Assembly (NCBI RefSeq): GCF_000981385.1
Contig: NZ_LATZ01000119.1
Span: 1 to 64,000 of the forward strand
Origin: Bacillus sp. SA1-12
GTDB taxonomy: Bacteria > Bacillota > Bacilli > Bacillales > Bacillaceae
Length of the DNA stretch: 64,000 nt
Reading direction: 5' to 3'
The notes under the pieces: model-generated
What the model saw: only the letters and a program-made list of their open reading frames with translations
What the model was told of the DNA's origin: nothing
The model's database searches: none
In this document: positions 54,303 to 63,203 of the stretch, piece after piece
Layout of the letters: every line of letters starts with the position of its first letter
Position numbering within the stretch: position 1 is the stretch's first letter
Translations under genes and position numbers: made by a program

Positions 54303-54473
54303 CTGAAGGATAAGATAGGCAATTGTAGCCTTTGTACTGAATCTAGAGAGAGTGGCAAGCCTTCACTTCTCTTCTTAGCTATACTGGAAACTTTAAGTGG
54401 GTTTTTACTTCCTCTTAAGATTCGGGAAAAGTAATTCTGTTTACGGAATAATTTGAAATTGGAGGAACAAAGC
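54303..54473. other. Spacer before the rhamnogalacturonan acetylesterase
   Basis: A/T-rich, with no clear promoter. Together with the tandem repeat it makes a 611-bp gene-free stretch between the lyase and the esterase. Confidence 0.4.
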
Positions 54474-55655
54474 GTGAAAAAGGGTAGAGGATGGAAACTA
54501 GTTTTATCAGTTCTTTTGTTGGTTGTCTTTGTGCTAGGTATTTCGACACCACCCCAAGTACAAGCCTCACAAGCTGCACCAAAGAAATATCAATTTGATT
54601 TTGGCGATGGTCCTGTGGAAAAGGGGTATACAGGGGTTAGTGCAACAGATGGTTATAATGAGAAACAGGGATATGGATTTAATACACCCGAAAACATGCA
54701 AAATGTTGCAGCAAATGGAACGGGAGTTGCTAGTGATGCAGTTGAATTTTTAACTTTTGGTACAAAAAGTACGAACACCTTTAATGTTGATTTACCAAAC
54801 GGTCTTTACGAGGTAACGGTAACACTAGGAAATACTGCAAGAGCAAGTGTTGCAGCAGAAGGAGTCTTTCAAATTATTAATATGACTGGAAATGGAGCAA
54901 CAGATACATTTCAAATCCCTATTACCGATAATCAATTAAACCTGCTTGTAACAGAAGGGAAAGTTGGTACAAAGTTTACTCTCAGTGCGTTAACGATCAA
55001 AAAAATATCTAAACATCCTATTACAAATCCCACAATTTATATAGGGGGGGACTCGACCGTTTGCAATTACTATCCATTAGCAAGCAGTGTCCAAGCTGGA
55101 TGGGGTCAGCTTTTGCCTGAATTTGTTGACAGGCAAAAATTCCAAGTTAGAAATATGGCTTCAGGAGGTCAAATTGCTAGGGGCTTTAGAGATGATGGAC
55201 AACTAGAGGCCATTTTGCAGTATATTAAACCAGGTGATTATTTTCTTTTGCAATTAGGAATTAATGATACAAACCCAAAGAATAATACTACCGAAGCAGA
55301 ATTTAAAGAGATTATGCGAGACATGATTAGAAAGGTCAAGGAAAAAGGAGCAATGGTTGTTTTATCTACACCACAGGGCAGAGCGACTGATTTTAATTCT
55401 GATAATGTTCATATCTCAGAAAATAGATGGTATAGACATTCCATTCTTACTTTAGCTAAGGAGGAAGGTGTTCCATTGGTTGATCTAAATGTCCTAAGCT
55501 CCCAATACTTTACATCTGTTGGTCCTGAAGCGACAAAAAACCTTTATATGTCTGGTGACAGCTTACACCCTAATCGGGAGGGAGCAAGACAACTCGCTCG
55601 AATTGTCGCTAAGAAATTAAATGAACAAGGTTTTAACGCCTTTATCGATAAGTAA
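54474..55655 (+). CDS. Secreted rhamnogalacturonan acetylesterase with N-terminal binding module
   Basis: Removes acetyl groups from rhamnogalacturonan outside the cell, helping the lyase. Start is GTG 54474 with GGAGGAAC eight bases upstream. A signal peptide (about residues 1-33, core LVLSVLLLVVFVLGI, ending VQASQA) precedes a ~140-residue beta-sandwich of the kind found with CE12 esterases (YQFDFGDGPVEKGYTGVS). The SGNH domain has Block I YIGGDSTVCNYY, Block II MASGGQIARGF, Block III LQLGINDTNP and the catalytic Asp/His in SGDSLHPNREGA. It is the exported counterpart of the cytoplasmic esterase at 41.1 kb. 393 residues. Confidence 0.92.
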   Translation: MKKGRGWKLVLSVLLLVVFVLGISTPPQVQASQAAPKKYQFDFGDGPVEKGYTGVSATDGYNEKQGYGFNTPENMQNVAANGTGVASDAVEFLTFGTKSTNTFNVDLPNGLYEVTVTLGNTARASVAAEGVFQIINMTGNGATDTFQIPITDNQLNLLVTEGKVGTKFTLSALTIKKISKHPITNPTIYIGGDSTVCNYYPLASSVQAGWGQLLPEFVDRQKFQVRNMASGGQIARGFRDDGQLEAILQYIKPGDYFLLQLGINDTNPKNNTTEAEFKEIMRDMIRKVKEKGAMVVLSTPQGRATDFNSDNVHISENRWYRHSILTLAKEEGVPLVDLNVLSSQYFTSVGPEATKNLYMSGDSLHPNREGARQLARIVAKKLNEQGFNAFIDK

Positions 55656-55678
55656 GTTCAATTAAAAATGAATAACAG

Positions 55679-55775
55679 AAGAGGCTGTCTCTAAATGATC
55701 TAATCCCTTCCGCAAATAACGATTTAAAGTGTACGAGGGAATTGACCCTTTGGTTGTTTAGTCAGCCTCTTTTCT
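55679..55775 (+). terminator. Long-loop terminator after the esterase
   Basis: AAGAGGCTG (55679-55687) pairs with CAGCCTCTT (55763-55771), then TTCT. The ~75-base loop is long; it contains further GGCTGTCTC-type bases. Confidence 0.55.
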
Positions 55776-55871
55776 GTATTTCTTAAGAAAAAATTTCTAT
55801 TTAAATAGTAATGTAATCCGAGAATAACTATAGTAAAATAGTCATTAATCGCTATATTCAAGGAGAGTATC

Positions 55872-57506
55872 ATGGCTAATAAAATAAAATGGCTATTGTT
55901 ATATATAGTATTCAGCTTTTTATGGATAATTGTGACTGATAATTTAATTGTCTTTATTAATGTTCCAACTGATATTCACTTAATTCTCCAAAATATTAAA
56001 GGTACATTATTTGTCATCTTTACAAGTATCTTTATCTATTATTTAATCCTGAAAAAAGAGGCTTATGAAAAAGAAAAGGAAGAAAAGAATAAGTTAAATA
56101 TCTTAATCAATTCCATGGTTGATTTTGTTAATTTTAAAGATGGTGAAGGAAGATGGACAAAGGCCAATGAGTTTGCTTTAAAGTTGTTTAAAATTGAACA
56201 TGTTGACTACCGTGGAAAGAAAGATTCAGATCTGGCTGAATATAGTGAATTTTATTCTGAAGCGCTAAGATACTGTGAAATATCGGATGAAGAAGCATGG
56301 TTAAAAGGGAAAGTAAGCCGCTGTATAGAAGAAATAAAGAAACCGGACGGAACAGTAAAAACGTTTGATACGATCAAGATTCCAATCTTTGATGATGAAA
56401 CCGGATCCAGGAAAGAGCTTGTGGTAATGGGGCGTGATGTAACTGACAGGATTGCGGCTGAAAAGAAACTTGCCGAAAGTGAACAAAGATATAAGTCTTT
56501 GTTTGAATTCAACCCAGCATTAGTGTATATGATTGATTTACAAGGAAAGCTATCAAATGTAAATGACCATTTTTTCAAATACACAGGCTATCAAAAAGAG
56601 GCATTTTTACAAAATTCAATCATATCCCTTATTGCTAAACAAGATCGTTCTCGGGTAAAAGAAGCTTATCAGAAGGTGATTCGAGAAAATACACCATGGA
56701 TCAATGAAGAAATTGAAATGGTTACCAAAGACCGATTTAAAAAAATATTACGTTGTACAGCTGTTCCAATGATCATAAATGATGAGACAGTTGGAGTAAT
56801 TGGCTATGCTGTTGATATTACGAAAGAAAAAGAAACAGAGGAGCTTCTTCTAAAAACAGAAAAACTATCAGTTGTGGGTGAATTGGCTGCAAGTGTTGCA
56901 CATGAAATTAGAAATCCCTTAACATCGTTAAAAGGATTTGTGCAAATTCTTCAAACCTCCAGTAAAGAGAATCAAAAGTTTTATAAAATTATGCTTGATG
57001 AACTTGAGAGGATTAATATTATAGCAAGCGAGCTCTTAGTATTAGCTAAGCCCCAACAAATACAATTTCAAACACGCGATATTAATGAGCTATTAAGGAA
57101 TGTAAAATCATTATTAGAGTCTGAAGCGAATCTATACAGTGCAGAGCTGGAAATCATAACAAACGAAAAGCTCCCGCCTATTGATTGTGAACCAAATCAA
57201 TTAAAACAATTATTTATTAATATTATTAAAAATTCAATAGAAGCATCTTCAAATAAAATTCAAGTTACTGTTGAAATGTTTGATCAGGAACATATTTGCA
57301 TTCAATTTATAGATAATGGTTGTGGGATTAATCAAGAAAGATTAAAACATCTTGGTGAGCCATTTTATTCGATGAAAGAAAAAGGGACAGGCTTAGGATT
57401 AACCGTTAGTTATCGAATTGTTGAGTTTCATAAAGGAAAAATTGATTTTAAAAGTAAAGTTAATGAAGGAACAACTGTTAGCCTTGTTCTACCTATAAAA
57501 AAATAA
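55872..57506 (+). CDS. PAS-domain sensor histidine kinase, sporulation-kinase-like
   Basis: Membrane histidine kinase of 544 residues. Two N-terminal spans (about 8-27 and 40-58) with a very short outside loop, two PAS domains (about residues 75-195 and 205-320; ILINSMVDFVNFKDGEG and YKSLFEFNPALVYMID), then HisKA with the phosphorylated His in SVAHEIRNPLTSLKG, and HATPase with the N-box IIKNSIEAS, DNGCGI, and KGTGLGLTVSYRIVE. No response regulator gene is adjacent, which fits orphan Bacillus kinases feeding Spo0F (KinC/D/E type). AAGGAGAG precedes the ATG. The signal is not known. Confidence 0.88.
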   Translation: MANKIKWLLLYIVFSFLWIIVTDNLIVFINVPTDIHLILQNIKGTLFVIFTSIFIYYLILKKEAYEKEKEEKNKLNILINSMVDFVNFKDGEGRWTKANEFALKLFKIEHVDYRGKKDSDLAEYSEFYSEALRYCEISDEEAWLKGKVSRCIEEIKKPDGTVKTFDTIKIPIFDDETGSRKELVVMGRDVTDRIAAEKKLAESEQRYKSLFEFNPALVYMIDLQGKLSNVNDHFFKYTGYQKEAFLQNSIISLIAKQDRSRVKEAYQKVIRENTPWINEEIEMVTKDRFKKILRCTAVPMIINDETVGVIGYAVDITKEKETEELLLKTEKLSVVGELAASVAHEIRNPLTSLKGFVQILQTSSKENQKFYKIMLDELERINIIASELLVLAKPQQIQFQTRDINELLRNVKSLLESEANLYSAELEIITNEKLPPIDCEPNQLKQLFINIIKNSIEASSNKIQVTVEMFDQEHICIQFIDNGCGINQERLKHLGEPFYSMKEKGTGLGLTVSYRIVEFHKGKIDFKSKVNEGTTVSLVLPIKK

Positions 57507-57560
57507 AAAAGCTGTCTCAAATAAAGAGCTATTTCCTCTTATGAGACAGCTTTTATTTTT
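57507..57560 (+). terminator. Terminator after the histidine kinase
   Basis: AAAAGCTGTCTCA (57507-57519) pairs perfectly with TGAGACAGCTTTT (57542-57554), then ATTTTT. Confidence 0.85.
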
Positions 57561-57657
57561 ACGCTTATCCAGATGAGAAGCTTAAAAAGACAAACACCAG
57601 TAGACATTTTTAATCGTATAGTATAAGTGGTAACTTACGAAAAGGAGCTGCTAAAAC

Positions 57658-58068
57658 TTGTATCCATTTCATTGTCAACCTATGTATCACCCATTTTATC
57701 ATGGTTATGGTTATCCTGTTAGACAGTTAGATATGATTTCGTTAACGAACAACCATCGGTATTTAAATAGACAATATCCAGATGTTGATCCTACATTATT
57801 CGAGCAATCTGCCAAATCAATGCAAAAATTAATGAGAGAAGCAAGTTTGATATTAGATAGATTTGCACAATCAAAACCATTTGCCCAAAAGGTCATGTAT
57901 GCAGCCAAACAATCAAATATGAAGGAAGTCGAAAGATTAATTAAGTCTACAGGGATAAAATCCGAGGTGGAAACATCGTTTAACCCAGATGGCATTAATC
58001 TAAAGCTTTCTGCACGAGTAGGGGGATCAGAATGCTGTCATCTGACAATTGCTCTTAGGTGGATGTGA
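57658..58068 (+). CDS. Small protein, possibly inner spore coat type (YuzC-like)
   Basis: 136 residues. The N-terminus is rich in Tyr, His and Pro (MYPFHCQPMYHPFYHGYGYP), the middle is helical (FEQSAKSMQKLMREASLILDRFAQ) and the end is beta-rich with GGSECCHLTIALRWM. The composition resembles small spore-coat proteins such as YuzC; I cannot confirm the family by memory. TTG start with AAAGGAG about ten bases upstream. Monocistronic. Confidence 0.6.
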   Translation: MYPFHCQPMYHPFYHGYGYPVRQLDMISLTNNHRYLNRQYPDVDPTLFEQSAKSMQKLMREASLILDRFAQSKPFAQKVMYAAKQSNMKEVERLIKSTGIKSEVETSFNPDGINLKLSARVGGSECCHLTIALRWM

Positions 58069-58763
58069 AGTAGTCCGCTTATAGAATGATTACCGGAGCT
58101 AGCCATTTTCCTTAATCTCTTTACTGAACTTAGTCAACATTGAAATCGTTAATTCTATCAGCAAATCTTATTAGTTCCCCTCTATTTTTTTTACTGCTGC
58201 TAAAGATTCGAGCTTCCTGTATATTTTACCACTAGTTACCCTCACCCCTAAATAGTGATCTAATTCTCTGTTTCCATATGTGAACAATTGTAAATAGCTT
58301 TATAAAAAGGAAAGGGGATTAGTTGTATAACCGACCCTTGAAAATGGATGTAGATCATGTCGGACATGTTTTTTATTCATTAAGGAGCTATAGATTAGGC
58401 TTTTCAATATCTAGGGAAATCTTGCCTTCTAGAAATTTATTTTTTGAAGGCTTTTTGTCATGAAATTAATTGGAGTATGGAAGGTATTGACCTATGTTAA
58501 TACGAACGAAAGGCCAAAATTAAGTAAAAGAGGTGTTTTTGTTTTTGGCAGTGTCCTTGTAAAAAGAAGGAATTATAATGGAGCAAATCGAAGTTGTGAA
58601 GAGAATTTGACTTTGTGTAGAGTAATTAAACAAAACATAGAACCAGACCTTATCAAGAGGATAAATGGTTTTATTGTAATAAGAAAGTTGAGACAAAAGT
58701 AAAATTATATAAAAATAGGAAGCTATGTTGCTACCAATTTAATAAGAACGGGGGATGAGAGCA
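58069..58763. other. 695-bp gap before the second AraC regulator
   Basis: A terminator-like hairpin at 58424-58456 lies far from any upstream gene. Two short frames, one TTG-started (58323-58463, 46 codons, overlapping that hairpin) and one of 80 codons (58460-58702), have little support. No clear promoter is seen for the AraC gene. Confidence 0.4.
58424..58456 (+). terminator. Orphan terminator-like hairpin
   Basis: GCCTTC (58424-58429) pairs with GAAGGC (58446-58451) followed by TTTTTG. Nothing upstream but the coat-like gene 356 bp away, so it may end a short untranslated RNA. Confidence 0.5.
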
Positions 58764-61034
58764 ATGAAAAAGAAAAAATTTTATTGGAAGTTATTTATAT
58801 GTATGATGGCGGTTATTTTTATTTATACAGCAGCATTGTCATTCGTTTATTATATAAAAAATCAGGAGTTTACGAATTACGAGCTGGAACAGAGCCAGAA
58901 GGAGCTCTTGAAACAGGTGAAGGAAAAAGTCGATCATCGTTTACTGGTTGCATTGAGCGGTATTAACCAGCTCAAGTCTTCAAAAGCGTTTGAGAATTTC
59001 AGTCAAAATACGAATGGTAAGTTGGAGCATTACTATGTTAATGAACTGTATAAAGAGCTGCAGAATAATTCAAATGCTTTTAGTCAATTTGAGTATAAGC
59101 TAGGTGTGATGAAGACAGATGAAGATTTGATTGTGACACCCGACATGACAATTAATCAAGAACGGTACTTTCAGCAACTTGAAATTAATAATGAAGAAAA
59201 GGAACAGGTGGATAACTATTTAAAGGAAAAAAACAACAGCTTTGGCCAGTATAAATTATTTTCGCTTATGAATTCAAAGAAAGATAATCTGTATATTACC
59301 CTTTTGAAAAAAGAGAGGATAGCTGAAGGCAAGAATGTAGTATTTTTTCTTTCCTTCTATACGAAAAACCTGTACCCTGCTATACATTCAGTTGATCAGG
59401 GAGGATTCGCCTTAGTGGAGGGGAACCGTATCTTAAGTCATCGAACAACTTTTCAGAATCATTCGATTACCTACATCTTGACTCGGGATCAATTAAAACA
59501 TCTGAAACCTTCTCATGAAGAGCCAATCCCATATCAAAAAATAACAGCTTCAGGCTACCAAATTAAATCCTTATCCTCTGAAGTGTTAAAAGATTGGCAG
59601 TATCTTTATATTTCCCCTAAACACGTAACTGAAACATCCTTTGCCGCCCTACTGGTGGATTCCTTGCCTGTTTATTTACTTTTTTTATTAGCAGGGCTCA
59701 TAGTTCAAGTTGTGTTTGTGAATTATACGTATCAGCCTGTGAAAAAAGTTCTTCATATATTAAAAGATGGAGAGGAGAGCATCGAAGGAGATGAGTTTGC
59801 CTTTATTCAGCAAATAACGTCTAATATGAAAAAAGTGAACGAAAAACTGCTTTCTACGATTGATCATCACCAACTGTCGCTGAAACAAAAATTTATGAAA
59901 GACTTGCTTCTTGGATTAGCCGAGAAAGAGGAAGTGAAGGAGAAATCTGAGCTTTTCGGTCTTAGCAGGCTAAAACAAGGAAGGGTCATCCTCTTTGAAT
60001 TCACACATTATAAGGAGTGGGAGGAATCGGTTACACGTGAAGGGATTCTGACCATCAAGCTTCAGCTGTTAACCTATTTAAAGGAACATATCGAAAAGAA
60101 CATCTCTTATGAAATGATTGAGATGGAGGCAGAAAAACTCGCAATCTTAACAAGTGAAACGAATTTGCAAAAAATTCGAGACTGGTTAAATTCGTTTAAC
60201 GCAGGGTTAGACGAACGTCTGCATGCTACAATGTTTATTACGATCAGTGAACCGGTAGCAGCACTTTATGATTTTGAAAAAGGATATAAACAGGCAAGAA
60301 ACCTGCTTGAATACAGGTATGCGATTGAACGAAAAAACATTGTGACAACAGAAGATATTGAGAGTTTTGAGCAAAAGAGCTACTATTACCCGCTCGAGAT
60401 GGAAAAAGACTTAATTAATTTTAGTTGCAGAGGCCAGAAGGAGAAGGCCATGTCCATTCTAAAAATCATCTTAAACGATAATTTATATGTTAGACAACTT
60501 GATGAATCTGCACTCCGAAGCCTTGTATTTGAAGTACTCGCCACTATTCATAGAATATTATCTCAGACTAATCAGGAAGAAAGGACAATCTTTGGTGAAG
60601 ATGAAACGGTCTATCAAAGACTTCAAAATATTCGTGGTAAAGAAAAGCTTGAGCAAACGATCACAAGTCTATTTGAGGAGCTTCTTGAAAATATTCAAGA
60701 ACAAACAAAAAAGACAGATTTGTCAGTAGCTGATCAACTGATGAATTTTATTCATGAAAATTTTCAAAGGGATCTTTCTCTATCTGATTTAGCCGAGCAT
60801 TTTAATTTAACCTCGAGTTACGTAAGCAGAGTCTTTAAAGAACAAACAGGAGAAAACTTTAAAGAATATTTAAATCTGTACCGTGTGGAAAAGGCAAAAG
60901 AGATTTTGTCGGCACAGGATGTGAAAATTAATCAAGTGGCGAGCATGGTCGGGTTTAACAATGTTAATACGTTTATCCGTACCTTTAAAAAATATGTTGG
61001 GCTCTCACCGGGTCAATATGAGAAATCATCTTAA
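58764..61034 (+). CDS. Second membrane AraC-family regulator (YesS/YtdP-like)
   Basis: 756-residue one-component regulator. ATG 58764 has GGGGG nine bases upstream. Two spans (about residues 8-28 and 300-320) enclose an extracellular sensor; a cytoplasmic region follows and the C-terminus is an AraC double helix-turn-helix (HENFQRDLSLSDLAEHFNLTSSYVSRVFKEQTG and KAKEILSAQDVKINQVASMVGFNNVNTFIRTFKKYVGLSPGQYE). It has the same layout as the regulator at 47.3 kb but little obvious sequence identity outside the DNA-binding part. It precedes the permease genes by 172 bp and probably controls them. Confidence 0.88.
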   Translation: MKKKKFYWKLFICMMAVIFIYTAALSFVYYIKNQEFTNYELEQSQKELLKQVKEKVDHRLLVALSGINQLKSSKAFENFSQNTNGKLEHYYVNELYKELQNNSNAFSQFEYKLGVMKTDEDLIVTPDMTINQERYFQQLEINNEEKEQVDNYLKEKNNSFGQYKLFSLMNSKKDNLYITLLKKERIAEGKNVVFFLSFYTKNLYPAIHSVDQGGFALVEGNRILSHRTTFQNHSITYILTRDQLKHLKPSHEEPIPYQKITASGYQIKSLSSEVLKDWQYLYISPKHVTETSFAALLVDSLPVYLLFLLAGLIVQVVFVNYTYQPVKKVLHILKDGEESIEGDEFAFIQQITSNMKKVNEKLLSTIDHHQLSLKQKFMKDLLLGLAEKEEVKEKSELFGLSRLKQGRVILFEFTHYKEWEESVTREGILTIKLQLLTYLKEHIEKNISYEMIEMEAEKLAILTSETNLQKIRDWLNSFNAGLDERLHATMFITISEPVAALYDFEKGYKQARNLLEYRYAIERKNIVTTEDIESFEQKSYYYPLEMEKDLINFSCRGQKEKAMSILKIILNDNLYVRQLDESALRSLVFEVLATIHRILSQTNQEERTIFGEDETVYQRLQNIRGKEKLEQTITSLFEELLENIQEQTKKTDLSVADQLMNFIHENFQRDLSLSDLAEHFNLTSSYVSRVFKEQTGENFKEYLNLYRVEKAKEILSAQDVKINQVASMVGFNNVNTFIRTFKKYVGLSPGQYEKSS

Positions 61035-61206
61035 TTTGTTTCAATTGTATCTATACTTTTTGTGATCCATCTACATTTCTTATGATTAAGTAAAAAAGGA
61101 GATAAATACAAAAAACTGGTGATAGTAAAATGGGCTATTGGCAAGTAAAGTGGGGGTAACCGAACAAATCAGTCAACGAGATGAAAAAAAGAAAAGGAGG
61201 AAAGGC

Positions 61207-62187
61207 ATGAATGGACAAATTCAATCTGAAGAGAAAAAACAAATCCCCCAAATGACACAAAAGATAGGTGTTTCACACCTTCAGAGAATCAAAAAAACAA
61301 TCAGCCGTGATAAATATTTGTATTTGCTGCTGATCCCATTTATTGCGTGGTACATTCTATTCTTATACCGCCCAATGTATGGACTTCAGATTGCGTTTAA
61401 AGATTATAGTATTTTTCAAGGGATTGAAGCCAGTCCATGGGTCGGCTTTCAAAATTTTGTGCAGTTCTTTGAAAGCGATTACTTTTTCAGAACGTTAAAA
61501 AACACTGTCCTCATTAGTTTATACACCTTGGTATTTGCCTTTCCGGCACCGATTATCTTGGCGCTTCTTTTTAATGAAATTAAGTCGGTAACCTACAGAA
61601 AGTTTACTCAGACCGCAACATATCTACCTTATTTCATATCAATCGTTGTTGTAGCAGGGATTGTCACCAATTTTCTTTCACCATCAAACGGACTAGTCAA
61701 CATCATCATTGAAAAATTTGGCGGAGAAAAAATATATTTTTTGACCAATCCAGAATATTTCCGCTCCATCTTTATTGGAATGAACATATGGAAAGATGTT
61801 GGGTTCAACGCAATTATTTATATTGCGGCAATCAGCGGAATTAATCCGCAGTTGTATGAAGCAGCCAGAATGGATGGGGCGAGCCGCTGGAACCAAATGT
61901 GGCATGTCACCTTGCCTGGGATTATCCCGACGATTTTGATCTTATTAATCTTGAACATTGGAAGCTTTTTGGAGGTTGGGTACGAAGCCATTATCCTGCT
62001 CTATCAACCGGCAACCTATGAGACAGCGGATGTTATAAACACTTATGTATACCGGGCGGGATTGCAAGGAGCAAACTATGAGCTTGGGGCAGCAGCTGGC
62101 TTGTTTAACGCAGTTGTTGGATTAGTGCTTGTCGTAACAGTGAACAAAATTACGAAAAAATTCAGCGAGAGCGGAGGTTTGTGGTAA
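61207..62187 (+). CDS. Second LplB/YteP-like ABC permease
   Basis: Importer membrane protein of 326 residues, six spans from about residue 40 (YLYLLLIPFIAWYILFLYRP). EAA motif YEAARMDGASRWNQMWHVTLPG near residue 220. ATG 61207 is preceded by AGGAGG; in-frame sequence back to 61138 carries no site. It is followed directly by the second permease (stop and start adjoin at 62187/62188). The set is presumably an oligosaccharide importer, its substrate distinct from the first. Slightly more GC-rich, to judge from a few lines, than the first permease pair. Confidence 0.92.
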   Translation: MNGQIQSEEKKQIPQMTQKIGVSHLQRIKKTISRDKYLYLLLIPFIAWYILFLYRPMYGLQIAFKDYSIFQGIEASPWVGFQNFVQFFESDYFFRTLKNTVLISLYTLVFAFPAPIILALLFNEIKSVTYRKFTQTATYLPYFISIVVVAGIVTNFLSPSNGLVNIIIEKFGGEKIYFLTNPEYFRSIFIGMNIWKDVGFNAIIYIAAISGINPQLYEAARMDGASRWNQMWHVTLPGIIPTILILLILNIGSFLEVGYEAIILLYQPATYETADVINTYVYRAGLQGANYELGAAAGLFNAVVGLVLVVTVNKITKKFSESGGLW

Positions 62188-63057
62188 ATGAAGAATTTTG
62201 GAAATAAAATAGCCGATTTCATTATCTATGCTGTAGTCGGATTGATTGCCATTATCTGCATTTACCCTTTCATTTATGTGCTCTCTGCTTCAATAAGCTC
62301 ATCAGATGCTGTTCTTAGAGGAGATGTGCTCTTATTCCCAAAAGATATTACATTTGAAGCATACAAGCGGGTCCTTGAGGAGCCCGGGATTTGGGTAGCA
62401 TACGGAAATACCATTTTTTATACAGTTGTTGGAACAGTGTTCAGTATGTTTATAACGGTTTGCGGTGCATACCCGCTTTCTAGAAAGCGATTAAAAGGCC
62501 GAAGTTTTTTCGCTTTTTTTATCGCATTCACGATGTGGTTTAATGCAGGGATCATCCCGACTTACTTGAATTTAAAAGAACTTGCTCTGCTTGATACTCG
62601 GACGGCAATCATTGTAGGATTTGCGGTTTCAACGTTTTTGGTCTTTATCATGAGAAGCTTTTTTCAATCTGTTCCTGATTCTTTAGAAGAGTCGGCAAAA
62701 GTAGATGGAGCAAATGATCTTCAAATATTGTGGAAAATCTTTTTGCCTTTATCAAAACCAGCGCTTATAACAGTTGGACTCTTTTATGCGGTCAGCAGAT
62801 GGAACGGGTACTTCTGGTCAATGATTGTGTTAAATGATGAAAGTAAAATTCCTCTTCAGGTACTTTTGAAAAAATTGGTTGTGGATATGAGTGTAAAGGA
62901 ACAAATGGCCAATTCACTTGATACAACTTCTCAATACTCAGCAGAAACCGTTATTTATGCAACGATCATTGTGTCAATTATTCCAATTGTTCTGGTCTAT
63001 CCATATTTGCAAAAGTACTTTGTAAAAGGAACGATGATCGGAGGGATAAAGGAATAG
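62188..63057 (+). CDS. Second LplC/YtcP-like ABC permease
   Basis: 289 residues, six spans, EAA motif EESAKVDGANDLQILWKIFLPLSKP near residue 170 and C-terminus QKYFVKGTMIGGIKE. The ATG follows the stop of the preceding permease without a gap, with CGGAGG eleven bases upstream, indicating translational coupling. Partner of the lipoprotein at 63.2 kb; no ATPase gene is in view. Confidence 0.92.
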   Translation: MKNFGNKIADFIIYAVVGLIAIICIYPFIYVLSASISSSDAVLRGDVLLFPKDITFEAYKRVLEEPGIWVAYGNTIFYTVVGTVFSMFITVCGAYPLSRKRLKGRSFFAFFIAFTMWFNAGIIPTYLNLKELALLDTRTAIIVGFAVSTFLVFIMRSFFQSVPDSLEESAKVDGANDLQILWKIFLPLSKPALITVGLFYAVSRWNGYFWSMIVLNDESKIPLQVLLKKLVVDMSVKEQMANSLDTTSQYSAETVIYATIIVSIIPIVLVYPYLQKYFVKGTMIGGIKE

Positions 63058-63203
63058 GAGATGAAGATTTACTTATCATACATGGCTTTAAAATTTTGTT
63101 TTTGTAACTGTGACAAAGAAAGGTTTTGATTACTCTATTCGTCTAACTCTGCAATCATAGAATCTTTTTAAAAATATGTATGAAAGCATAAGGAGGAGTT
63201 TTC

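Noticed and set aside
58323-58463. 46-codon frame started by TTG with GGGG upstream
   Set aside because: It reads through the hairpin at 58424-58456 and resembles nothing; kept only as part of the gap description.
58460-58702. 80-codon open frame before the second AraC gene
   Set aside because: No ribosome binding site and no recognisable product; likely chance.
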